From: Mesorhizobium sp.
GTDB taxonomy: Bacteria > Pseudomonadota > Alphaproteobacteria > Rhizobiales > Rhizobiaceae
Direction of reading: 5' to 3'
Assembly (NCBI GenBank): GCA_030698645.1
Contig: JAUYMV010000162.1
Span: 1 to 8,727 of the forward strand
Length of the DNA stretch: 8,727 bases
Shown here: one piece after another, positions 1 to 5,875 of the stretch
How the letters are laid out: each line of letters starts with the position of its first letter
Numbering within the stretch: the first letter of the stretch is position 1
Notes under the pieces: generated by a model
What the model was told of the DNA's origin: nothing
Seen by the model: the letters and a program-made list of their open reading frames with translations, nothing else
The model's database searches: none
Translations under genes and position numbers: made by a program

Positions 1-117
1 GAACGATGCTTCTACAAACTCAAACACTTCCGACGCATCGCGACCCGCTTCGACAGACGCTCCGCGCACTTCCTCGGCTTCCTCCAACTCGCAGCAGCAA
101 TGATATGGATGCGCTGA
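1..117 (+). CDS. IS5-family transposase, C-terminal fragment cut by the window edge
   Basis: Reading frame 1 gives 38 residues from the window edge to TGA at 115-117. They begin ERCFYKLKHFRRIATRFDRR and continue SAHFLGFLQLAAAMIWMR. This matches the conserved end of IS5-family (IS427/IS5 group) DDE transposases. There the motif E-R-x-F-x-x-(L/I)-K-x-x-R-R-I-A-T-R-(F/Y)-D contains the third catalytic acid, here the first residue of the fragment (E1). A hydrophobic tail ending in an LAAxMIW(L/M)R-like segment is also typical. Transposases of this group catalyse cut-and-paste movement of their own element. Whether the upstream part is intact cannot be seen, nor can whether it is split by a programmed frameshift, as in some IS427-group members. 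Family assignment is confident; activity is unknown. Confidence 0.8.
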   Translation, partial: ERCFYKLKHFRRIATRFDRRSAHFLGFLQLAAAMIWMR

Positions 118-130
118 ATGTCGATTCAGC
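1..130 (+). mobile_element. Right end of an IS5-family insertion sequence (partial, left part outside window)
   Basis: The first 117 bases encode the C-terminus of an IS5-family transposase. Directly over its stop codon lies a short perfect inverted repeat: GCTGAAT at 113-119 and ATTCAGC at 124-130, with a 4-base loop. The next four bases, 131-134, are CTAG. IS5-family elements are known to insert at CTAG-like or TA-containing targets, so I infer that the element ends at about 130 and that CTAG or TA is the duplicated target. The left end is outside the window, so neither the terminal repeat pairing nor the target duplication can be confirmed. The element boundary could be off by a few bases. 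Confidence 0.6.
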
Positions 131-165
131 CTAGGGCATCAGCACCGGTCGGGGGTCTCGACTCC

Positions 166-204
166 GAAATGGAAATGGCGCCTTTCGGGCGCCATTTCCA
201 TTTC
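166..204. terminator. 17-bp perfect hairpin between IS end and minus-strand gene; candidate transcription terminator
   Basis: The arms at 166-182 and 188-204 are perfectly complementary over 17 bp around a 5-base loop (TTTCG, 183-187). The inner half is GC-rich (GGCGCC next to the loop). The hairpin lies 50 bases past the stop codon of the minus-strand gene ending at 255 and also downstream of the transposase. It could therefore stop transcription from either side. No run of T follows on either strand, so it is not a textbook intrinsic terminator. It could instead protect mRNA 3' ends or be an intergenic repeat unit. Confidence 0.5.
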
Positions 205-254
205 CACGTCACATCGAGGTCGGCGAAAACACGCCGACCGAACCGGCCCGAAGC

Positions 255-653
255 TTATGCTCCGCTTGCCGCCGTCTGGGGGATGGAATCGTCCTGGTCG
301 TTCTCGACTGCCAGCGCGATATCATAAATCCGCCGACGCTGGGCAGCATCGGCAACCGCGGCAGAAGCTGTTCGGATGCCGGAAGCAATCGCGGCCTTGA
401 CCGCCGGAGAATTGATGCCCTGAGCAGCTTCGCCAAGAGCCACCGTCAAGTCGGCCATCGCCGCGTCGAGGTCAGCCGCTGAGGTGTTCGTGCTCTTGAG
501 ATCGTTGATGTAAGCCGACACAAGCGCGGAGCAGTCTCCCCCGCCGGAGCAGCCCGATACCACGCTAGCCTGATCTGCGAGGGCAGGCGCCGCCAACGCG
601 AACTGCATCCCCAGTCCAACCACCGGAATGATAAACGCATGCAGCAGCTTCAT
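255..653 (-). CDS. Small exported protein of unknown function
   Basis: The gene encodes 132 residues. The start is ATG 653-651, preceded by a GAGG Shine-Dalgarno 8 bases upstream; the stop is TAA 257-255. Residues 1-26 form a Sec signal peptide: a positive start (MKLLH), a hydrophobic core and a cleavage site after APALA at residue 26. The mature part of about 106 residues begins DQASVV. It has its only two cysteines at 35 and 41 (CSGGGDC), which could form a tight disulfide or a metal-binding loop in the periplasm. The rest is Ala/Ser/Asp-rich and predicted helical, with a basic RRR at about 106-108 and an acidic, flexible tail. I do not recognise a family. Rhizobiales genomes carry many small alanine-rich exported proteins of this kind, so a real gene is likely but no function can be assigned. 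Its neighbours (an IS end, a tRNA) give no functional hint. Confidence 0.72.
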   Translation of the reverse strand: MKLLHAFIIPVVGLGMQFALAAPALADQASVVSGCSGGGDCSALVSAYINDLKSTNTSAADLDAAMADLTVALGEAAQGINSPAVKAAIASGIRTASAAVADAAQRRRIYDIALAVENDQDDSIPQTAASGA

Positions 654-945
654 AATTTTATCCTCAAGATTGAGTTAACGTGGTTCACACTTACATGTTT
701 TCTATCGCACTGCAACATCGAACTTTGCCCCTTACCGCTTTCCTTTGCTGATCGTCCCGCGCGGACGATGAAGACGCAATCCAGGAAGTTCAAGTCGCCG
801 CCGAACATGCACCCTCCGTCGCCCGTTGCGCTACGCGCGTCACGGCGAGCCTCGTGAATCATCAGATTGTCGGGCAAAGAGAGCTGCGAAACGGCGCGGC
901 CACCCGCTCAAGTCCATTTCCGGGAACATAAGCTCTTGATTAAAC
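654..945. other. Intergenic stretch without a convincing gene
   Basis: The 292 bases between the exported-protein gene and tRNA-Pro hold no convincing reading frame. Bases 654-740 look more AT-rich than the surroundings and would carry the promoter for the minus-strand gene, but I could not pick a clear -35/-10 pair. The one clear structure is a hairpin at 751-769: ATCGTCC (751-757), a 5-base loop, then GGACGAT (763-769). It has no T-run. It lies about 100 bases upstream of the exported-protein start, so it could be part of a 5' leader or end a transcript coming from the tRNA. Confidence 0.5.
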
Positions 946-1022
946 TGGTCGGAGTGGCAGGATTTGAACCTGCGACCCCGTCGTCCCGAACGACGTGCGC
1001 TACCAGGCTGCGCTACACTCCG
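946..1022 (-). tRNA. tRNA-Pro, anticodon CGG
   Basis: The minus strand folds into a complete 77-base tRNA with a gene-encoded CCA end. It has an acceptor stem CGGAGTG/CACTCCG, a D stem GCGC/GCGC, an anticodon stem CGTCG/CGACG with loop TTCGGGA, a variable loop GGGTC, and a T stem GCAGG/CCTGC with loop TTCAAAT. Discriminator base A is followed by CCA at 948-946. The anticodon CGG, at plus-strand 988-986, reads the proline codon CCG, which is frequent in this high-GC DNA. The G after the anticodon is the base methylated to m1G37 in proline tRNAs. The gene stands alone and is divergent from the mannose genes to its right. Its 3' end faces the IS-bearing left side, the side where integrating elements that use tRNA genes normally insert. 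Confidence 0.96.
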
Positions 1023-1036
1023 TGACCAGACGCGGG

Positions 1037-1065
1037 CTTATAGCGGGCGCGTTGCCGGTCCGCAA
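1037..1065 (-). promoter_or_regulatory. Promoter of tRNA-Pro (sigma-70 type)
   Basis: On the minus strand TTGCGG (1065-1060) is followed by a 17-base spacer and TATAAG (1042-1037). This is a good match to a housekeeping promoter. The -10 box ends 14 bases before the mature tRNA 5' end at 1022, which leaves a short leader for RNase P to remove. Position, spacing and the strength of both boxes support it, although no start site has been mapped. Confidence 0.65.
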
Positions 1066-1145
1066 GCAAATAGGCGCATGGTTTCGCGTCCATTTCGTCG
1101 CGCGGGAAGACAGCCGGAAAACCGGGTGACGGCGCGGCGGCGCGG

Positions 1146-1172
1146 TTGCCGCCTCGCGCGGCCGCGTATATT
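1146..1172 (+). promoter_or_regulatory. Possible promoter for the mannose gene pair
   Basis: TTGCCG at 1146-1151 and TATATT at 1167-1172 stand 15 bases apart. A transcript starting about 7 bases later would have a leader of about 25 bases carrying the GGAGGAG ribosome site at 1188-1194. The spacer is shorter than the usual 16-18, so the pairing is tentative. TATATT is nevertheless the only AT-rich box in the GC-rich stretch just upstream of the gene. Confidence 0.35.
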
Positions 1173-1203
1173 GAATGGGCGGTTTCCGGAGGAGCTTTCC
1201 CGC

Positions 1204-2724
1204 GTGACGTTCAAGCCTGTCGCCGACGCCGTGCCCAACAGTTTCGAGTTCGAGACGCAGGCCCTCGTCAGGGCGACCGGCTTTCGCGAATACGATGCGC
1301 GCTGGTGGTTCGGCCATCCGGCATCGAGCAAGCCGCCCGAACTGAACCTCGTCGGCGTGCAGGCGCTCGGCATGGGGCTAGGCACGCTGATCCAGCGCCT
1401 CGGCGCCGGCCCCGGCATCGTCGTCGCCCACGACTTCCGCTCCTATTCGCTGTCGATCAAGCTGGCGCTGGTGACCGGACTGCTGGCGGCCGGCGCCCGC
1501 GTCAAGGATATCGGGCTGGCGCTGTCGCCGATGGCCTATTTCGCGCAGTTCGCGCTCGACACCGCCTCGGTCGCCATGGTCACCGCCTCGCACAACGAGA
1601 ACGGCTGGACCGGCGTCAAGATGGGCGCCGGCCGGCCGCTGACCTTCGGTCCGGACGAGATGTCGGCGCTGAAGCAGATCGTGCTGGAGGGCGATTTCGA
1701 CCTGCCCGGCGGCGGCTCCTACGAGTTCATCCCGGATTTCCGCGTCCGCTACCTGGCCGACCTGACCGAGGGCGTGAAAATCGGCCGCAAGCTGAAGGTG
1801 GTTGCCGCCTGCGGCAATGGCACGGCGGGCGCCTTCGCGCCGCGGATGCTGGAGACGATCGGCTGCGAGGTGATCCAGCTCGACGCCGAACTCGACCACT
1901 CGTTTCCGAACTACAACCCCAATCCCGAAGACATGAAGATGCTGCACGCCATCCGCGACGAGGTGCTGCGCACCGGCGCCGATGTCGGCCTCGGCTTCGA
2001 CGGCGACGGCGACCGCTGCGGCGTCGTCGACAACGAGGGCAACGAGATATTCGCCGACAAGGTCGGCGTCATGCTCGCGCGGGACATTTCCGCGGAATAT
2101 CCGGGCTCGAAATTCGTCGTCGACGTCAAGTCGACCGGCCTGTTCAAGACCGACCCGCAACTGATCGCCAACGGCGCGGTCACCGACTACTGGAAGACCG
2201 GCCATTCGCACATCAAGCGCCGCGTCAAGGAATTGTCGGCGATTGCCGGCTTCGAGAAGTCCGGCCATTTCTTCTTCAACCCGCCGATCGGCCGCGGCTA
2301 CGACGATGGGCTGGTGACGGCGATCGCGGTGTGCCGGATGCTGGAGCGCAACCCGGGCAAGTCGATGGCCGACCTCTACCGCGCGCTGCCGTTGACCTAT
2401 GGCTCGCCAACCATGTCGCCGCATTGCGCCGACGAGGTGAAATACGAGGTTGCCGAGCGCGTCGTGAAGCGCTTCGAGGCGATGCGCGATGCCGGCGAGC
2501 CGATCGCCGGGCAAAAGATCGTCGACCTGATCACCGTCAACGGCGTGCGCGTGGTGGCCGAGGACGGCACCTGGGGCCTGGTGCGCGCCTCGTCCAACAA
2601 GCCGGAACTGGTGGTCGTCGTCGAGAGCCCGGTGTCGGAGGCGCGCAAGCGTGCGATGTTCGAGGCGGTCGACCGGGTCCTGCGCGAAAACCCGGAAGTC
2701 GGCGCCTACAACCAGACGCTCTGA
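1204..2724 (+). CDS. manB: Phosphomannomutase/phosphoglucomutase (alpha-D-phosphohexomutase family)
   Basis: This 506-residue enzyme should interconvert mannose-6-phosphate and mannose-1-phosphate in the cytoplasm. All four family signatures are present. The phosphoserine loop is TASHNENGWTGVK with S129; the magnesium loop is DGDGDR at 266-271; the sugar loop is EKSGH at 351-355; the phosphate loop is RASSNKP at 461-467. I chose GTG 1204 because GGAGGAG at 1188-1194 lies 9 bases upstream. The open frame runs on to 964, but that part crosses the tRNA gene and has no family similarity. The downstream gene, 11 bases on, makes GDP-mannose, so mannomutase activity is more likely than glucomutase, though the family is often dual. 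NoeK of Rhizobium NGR234 has the same role. The product probably feeds exopolysaccharide or lipopolysaccharide synthesis, which is an inference. Confidence 0.9.
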   Translation: MTFKPVADAVPNSFEFETQALVRATGFREYDARWWFGHPASSKPPELNLVGVQALGMGLGTLIQRLGAGPGIVVAHDFRSYSLSIKLALVTGLLAAGARVKDIGLALSPMAYFAQFALDTASVAMVTASHNENGWTGVKMGAGRPLTFGPDEMSALKQIVLEGDFDLPGGGSYEFIPDFRVRYLADLTEGVKIGRKLKVVAACGNGTAGAFAPRMLETIGCEVIQLDAELDHSFPNYNPNPEDMKMLHAIRDEVLRTGADVGLGFDGDGDRCGVVDNEGNEIFADKVGVMLARDISAEYPGSKFVVDVKSTGLFKTDPQLIANGAVTDYWKTGHSHIKRRVKELSAIAGFEKSGHFFFNPPIGRGYDDGLVTAIAVCRMLERNPGKSMADLYRALPLTYGSPTMSPHCADEVKYEVAERVVKRFEAMRDAGEPIAGQKIVDLITVNGVRVVAEDGTWGLVRASSNKPELVVVVESPVSEARKRAMFEAVDRVLRENPEVGAYNQTL

Positions 2725-2735
2725 GGACGACACGC

Positions 2736-4958
2736 ATGAACAGCCGCATCGTCTGTTACGTCATGAGCGGCGGCATCGGCTCGCGCCTCTGGCCGCTGTC
2801 GCGCGAGGACAATCCAAAACAGTTCCATGACCTGGCGGGCAATGGCTCGATGCTGGTGAAGACCGTGCGCCGGCTGCGCGCTCGCACGGCCGGCGAAGCG
2901 CCGGTGCACCTGATCGCCTCGGAGCGGCATGCCGACCGGGTGCGCGACGATCTGGCCGGCATGGATCTGGCCGGCGGCGGCGCGATCTTCGAGCCTGTGG
3001 GGCGCAACACCGCGGCGGCGGTCGCCATCGCCACGCTGGAGACGATGCACCGGCATGGCGACGCGCTGGTGCTGGTGGTGCCGTCGGACCACGAGATCAG
3101 CTCGGACCGACAGTTCTGGGCGACCATCGAAAAGGGCGTGGCGCCGGCCAATGACGGGCGGATCGTCATCTTCGGCATCACGCCGACCAGTCCGGAAACC
3201 GGCTATGGCTATGTCGAGGCGGCCGGCGCGGGCGATGCGCGCGACGTCATGCGCTTCGTCGAGAAACCGGATCTGGCGACTGCCGAAAGCTATCTGGCGG
3301 CCGGCAATTTCTTCTGGAACGCCGGCATCTTCCTGTTCAAGGCAAGCGTCATGCGCGATGCGTTCGCGGCGCTGCAGCCGGAGATCTGGAGCAAGGCGGA
3401 GGCGGCCTTCAATGCGGCGAGCCGCGAGGTTTCGGGCGTCTTCCTGCCGGTCGATCTCTATGCCGACATCCCGTCGATCTCGATCGACTACGCGGTGATG
3501 GAGAAGAGCAGCGGCGTCAAGATGGTGCCGGCCAGCTTCCGCTGGAACGATCTGGGTTCCTGGCAGTCGCTGCTCGACGTCAGCGAATCGGACGCCGACG
3601 GCAATGTGGTGATCGGCGACGTCGTCGCCATCGACACCGAACACTCCTATCTGCGCAGCCAGGGGCGGCTGCTGTCGGTCATCGGCATGTCGGGCGTGGC
3701 GATCGTCGCGACGCCGGACGCGACCTTCGTCGCGCCGGTCAGCCAGAGCCAGAACGTCAAGAAGATCGTCGAGCGATTGGAAAAGAGCGGCCGGCTCGAG
3801 ACCAAGTTCACCCCGGCGCAGGACCACGTGCTGGCCGACGGCGCATGGATGAAGCGCGTGCGGCACTGGCTGTTCGAGGAGGCGTTGCCGCTGTGGTCGA
3901 CGGTGGGCGTCGACGAGCGCGACGGCGGCTTCTTCGAGGCGCTCGGCCTCGACGGGCGGCCGGTGCTGAAGCCGAAGCGCATGCGCACCATGGCCCGCCA
4001 AGTCTACGCCTTCGCGGTCGCCAGGGACCATGGCTGGACCGGCCCGGCCGACCGGCTGATCGCGCACGGCATCGACTTCATGTCGAAGGGGCGGAATGAA
4101 GGCGGCGGCTTCGCCCGCACGCTGAACATCGACGGCAGCGTCGCCGATCCGGTGGAGGACGCCTACGACCACTCGACCGTGCTGCTGGCGCTGGCGCACG
4201 CGCACAAGGCCGGCCACCCGGACGCGCTCGGCCTTGGGCGCGAGACCTTCGACTTCCTCGACCACCGCCTCGAGGACACGCGGATGAGCGGCTTCCTGGA
4301 GACGTCATCGGGCCAGGGCCTGCGCCGCTCCAATCCGCACATGCACCTCTTGGAAGCGTTCCTCGCCTGGCATGGCGCCACCGGTGACCGGCAGTATCTG
4401 CGCCGCGCCGCCCGCATCGTCGATCATTTCCGCAGCCATTTCTTCGACGCCGAGAGTTGGACGGTCGGCGAGTTCTTCGACGACGACTGGAAGCCCGCCG
4501 AGGGCGAAAAGGGTCAGTGGACCGAGCCCGGCCACCATTTCGAATGGGCCGCCCTGCTCGTCGAGTTCGCCACCGCGAGCGGACAGAAGGACCTCGTTCC
4601 CTATGCGCGGAAGCTCTATGCGTCGGCCATCGCCAACGGGCTGAATCGCGCCACTGGGCTCGCCTACGGAGCGGTATCGCGGCAGGGCATCCCGCTCGAC
4701 CGCATCTCGCGTTCCTGGCCGCAGACGGAGGCGATCAAGGCGGCCATCGCGCTCGACGGCACGGCCGGACCCGACCTGAAGCCGGAGATCGAGGCGCGCG
4801 TCGGCCGCCTGTTCCGCTGGCACCTCGACCCGGCTCCGAACGGCATGTGGATCGACCAGATCGACGAAAAGGGCAGGGCGCTCGGCGGCGACGTGCCCGC
4901 CAGCATCCTCTACCACATCGTGACGGCGCTCTCCGTCTACATGAAGCGTTACGATTGA
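2736..4958 (+). CDS. Bifunctional mannose-1-phosphate guanylyltransferase / AGE-family sugar isomerase (putative phosphomannose isomerase)
   Basis: This 740-residue protein joins two enzymes. Residues 1 to about 345 are a GDP-mannose pyrophosphorylase: the nucleotide loop MSGGIGSRLWPLSR..PKQF (10-30), GRNTAAA (89-95), PSDHEI (116-121), FVEKPD (174-179), WNAGIF (194-199), SISIDYAVMEK (247-257) and WNDLGSW (270-276). Residues from about 371 to 740 belong to the N-acylglucosamine 2-epimerase (AGE) superfamily: RTMARQVYAFA (417-427), YDHSTVLLAL (477-486), NPHMHLLEAF (533-542), EPGHHFEWA (597-605), RSWPQTEAIKAA (659-670) and SILYHI (723-728). H601 and H727 probably match the catalytic histidine pair of that family. 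The usual bifunctional enzyme (AlgA/ManC type) carries a cupin isomerase here, which is absent. The start at ATG 2736 has a GAGGA site 8 bases upstream, and spacing implies co-transcription with the mutase. GDP-mannose synthesis is confident; isomerase activity on mannose-6-phosphate is inferred, and N-acetylglucosamine epimerase or free-mannose isomerase are alternatives. Confidence 0.88.
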   Translation: MNSRIVCYVMSGGIGSRLWPLSREDNPKQFHDLAGNGSMLVKTVRRLRARTAGEAPVHLIASERHADRVRDDLAGMDLAGGGAIFEPVGRNTAAAVAIATLETMHRHGDALVLVVPSDHEISSDRQFWATIEKGVAPANDGRIVIFGITPTSPETGYGYVEAAGAGDARDVMRFVEKPDLATAESYLAAGNFFWNAGIFLFKASVMRDAFAALQPEIWSKAEAAFNAASREVSGVFLPVDLYADIPSISIDYAVMEKSSGVKMVPASFRWNDLGSWQSLLDVSESDADGNVVIGDVVAIDTEHSYLRSQGRLLSVIGMSGVAIVATPDATFVAPVSQSQNVKKIVERLEKSGRLETKFTPAQDHVLADGAWMKRVRHWLFEEALPLWSTVGVDERDGGFFEALGLDGRPVLKPKRMRTMARQVYAFAVARDHGWTGPADRLIAHGIDFMSKGRNEGGGFARTLNIDGSVADPVEDAYDHSTVLLALAHAHKAGHPDALGLGRETFDFLDHRLEDTRMSGFLETSSGQGLRRSNPHMHLLEAFLAWHGATGDRQYLRRAARIVDHFRSHFFDAESWTVGEFFDDDWKPAEGEKGQWTEPGHHFEWAALLVEFATASGQKDLVPYARKLYASAIANGLNRATGLAYGAVSRQGIPLDRISRSWPQTEAIKAAIALDGTAGPDLKPEIEARVGRLFRWHLDPAPNGMWIDQIDEKGRALGGDVPASILYHIVTALSVYMKRYD

Positions 4959-4965
4959 CAGCCGA

Positions 4966-4985
4966 GCCTTGACCCAGCTCAAGGC
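4966..4985. promoter_or_regulatory. 7-bp dyad after the mannose unit; hairpin or operator
   Basis: GCCTTGA (4966-4972) and TCAAGGC (4979-4985) form a perfect inverted repeat around a 6-base centre. It starts 8 bases after the stop codon of the fusion gene and 49 bases before the start of the quinone-oxidoreductase gene. It has no T-run, so it is a weak terminator candidate at best. Its left arm contains TTGACC (4969-4974), which resembles a -35 box, but I see no suitable -10 at normal spacing. An operator for the next gene is therefore equally possible. Confidence 0.35.
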
Positions 4986-5034
4986 GTCGATGCCGGAGAT
5001 CAGGCATAGCTTGCGTCGAACCGGAGCGAGATCG

Positions 5035-5616
5035 ATGCCGAAAAATGTTCTCATCATCAACGGCCATCCCGATCCGCGGCCCGAGCGGTTTGTTCACGCG
5101 CTATCCGCAGCCTACGCGGAAGGCGCGGAAGCGAACGGGCACAAGGTGCGACGCATCGTGCTGGGCGAACTCGACGTGCCGATTCTCCGCCGCAGGGAGG
5201 ATTGGCAGGACGCTCCCGTGCCGCCGCAACTCGCCGATGCCGCGGCCTCCATCGTCTGGGCCGACCACCTGGTAATCCTCTATCCGCTGTGGCTGGGCGA
5301 TATGCCGGCGCTGCTCAAGGCCTTCCTCGAACAGATCGGCCGGCCAGGCGTAGCCATAGACAAGGCCGCCCGGTCGCTTTCGCCAGGGCTGTGGAAGGGC
5401 AAGTCGGGACGGCTCGTCGTGACGATGGGAATGCCCGCCTTCGTCTACAACTGGTATTTCGGCGCGCATTCGGTGAAGAGCCTGAAGCGCAACATCCTCA
5501 ACTTCGTCGGCGTCTCGCCCGTTCGCTCGTCGATCGTCGGCATGGTTGAAGGCTCCGCCGAGAGTCGGGCGGAATGGCTGGAGACAATGCGGTCGCTCGG
5601 ACGCAAGGCCCAGTAG
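5035..5616 (+). CDS. NAD(P)H:quinone oxidoreductase-like flavodoxin-fold protein
   Basis: This 193-residue protein resembles the Flavodoxin_2 family (MdaB, KefF, NQO1-like). Members bind FMN or FAD and pass two electrons from NAD(P)H to quinones and related electrophiles in the cytoplasm. The first strand and flavin phosphate loop read NVLIINGHPDPRPERF (4-19). The central motif YPLWLGDMPALLKAFLEQI (83-101) matches the family's (F/Y)PLWWxxxPAxLKxxxD segment. A third conserved stretch lies at about 132-163 (GMPAF..YNWYFG..SVKSLKR). The frame stays open upstream to a TTG at 4969, but I chose ATG 5035 because GGAG at 5023-5026 is 8 bases away and the flavodoxin fold begins at residue 4; the extra 22 residues look unrelated. 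It lies 76 bases after the mannose fusion gene, too loose to prove an operon. The physiological substrate is unknown. Confidence 0.8.
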   Translation: MPKNVLIINGHPDPRPERFVHALSAAYAEGAEANGHKVRRIVLGELDVPILRRREDWQDAPVPPQLADAAASIVWADHLVILYPLWLGDMPALLKAFLEQIGRPGVAIDKAARSLSPGLWKGKSGRLVVTMGMPAFVYNWYFGAHSVKSLKRNILNFVGVSPVRSSIVGMVEGSAESRAEWLETMRSLGRKAQ

Positions 5617-5619
5617 GAA

Positions 5620-5715
5620 AACTGCACGTCGCCGATCTCGACATGGACGGTCTGCCAGCCCCCTTGCGGCTGATGGCGTCGCGCTGGCCGATGCCCCTTC
5701 CGCGGATTTGCCGAA
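5620..5715 (-). pseudogene. Frameshifted remnant of an aldehyde dehydrogenase (betB-like) 3' end
   Basis: The region between the oxidoreductase and the 76-residue gene has no intact gene, but its minus strand echoes the end of betB. Bases 5622-5653 match 6163-6194 at 28 of 32 positions (offset 541). Bases 5686-5696 match 6237-6247 exactly over 11 positions (offset 551), in the same order. The 10-base offset difference implies an indel. Conceptually the remnant reads GKSA, then GIGQRDAI in a second frame, then WQTVHVEIGDVQ in a third. Intact BetB has [12 protein letters not shown] and later [11 protein letters not shown]. No stop follows GDVQ in the remnant. This could be a duplication of betB's end or the scrap of a lost paralogue. 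Chance similarity in GC-rich DNA is not fully excluded. Confidence 0.42.
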
Positions 5716-5875
5716 CAGGTGGCTGTGGCCGCAGCGCCGGCGAGAAAAATGCCGATGCCATTCCGGCGACATCTTCAGCGCCATGGCCGATGAACGCCAA
5801 GGGCCGGACCGTCGATTTGGGTCAGACCGCAAAGCTGTGCTAACCCGCCATCCGACGAATCAAAGGAGTGTGACC

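Noticed and set aside
663..674. Small dyad CTCAA-TTGAG over the ribosome site of the exported-protein gene
   Set aside because: The centre is only 2 bases, so the stem can use at most 4 bp. It is too weak to claim translational control.
650..808. Minus-strand frame of 52 residues (ATG 808, or up to 75 from TTG 877) whose TGA overlaps the ATG of the exported-protein gene
   Set aside because: The ATGA overlap hints at translational coupling, but the only Shine-Dalgarno-like sequence (GGAGG) is just 4 bases from the ATG. The protein composition looks random, and the downstream gene has its own ribosome site.
964..1203. N-terminal extension of the phosphomannomutase frame by 80 residues
   Set aside because: It overlaps the tRNA gene and its promoter on the other strand, has no ribosome site and no family similarity. 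GTG 1204 has a strong GGAGGAG site.
1378..2733. 451-residue minus-strand frame opposite the phosphomannomutase gene
   Set aside because: It is the mirror of a high-GC coding region, rich in His, Arg, Asp, Ala and Val with no recognisable domain. The plus strand carries clear enzyme motifs.
1146..2735. Upstream open frame in phase with the fusion gene, giving 530 extra residues
   Set aside because: It runs through the phosphomannomutase gene in another frame and is an Arg-rich shadow. The fusion protein starts naturally at ATG 2736 with a GAGGA site.
2706..4265. 519-residue minus-strand frame opposite the GDP-mannose fusion gene
   Set aside because: It is a shadow frame with the same Arg/Asp/His-rich composition as other antisense frames here, and it has no start signal.
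5101..5832. 243-residue minus-strand frame opposite the flavoprotein gene
   Set aside because: It is antisense to a gene with clear flavodoxin motifs and has no family features of its own. Only its upstream part touches the aldehyde dehydrogenase remnant.
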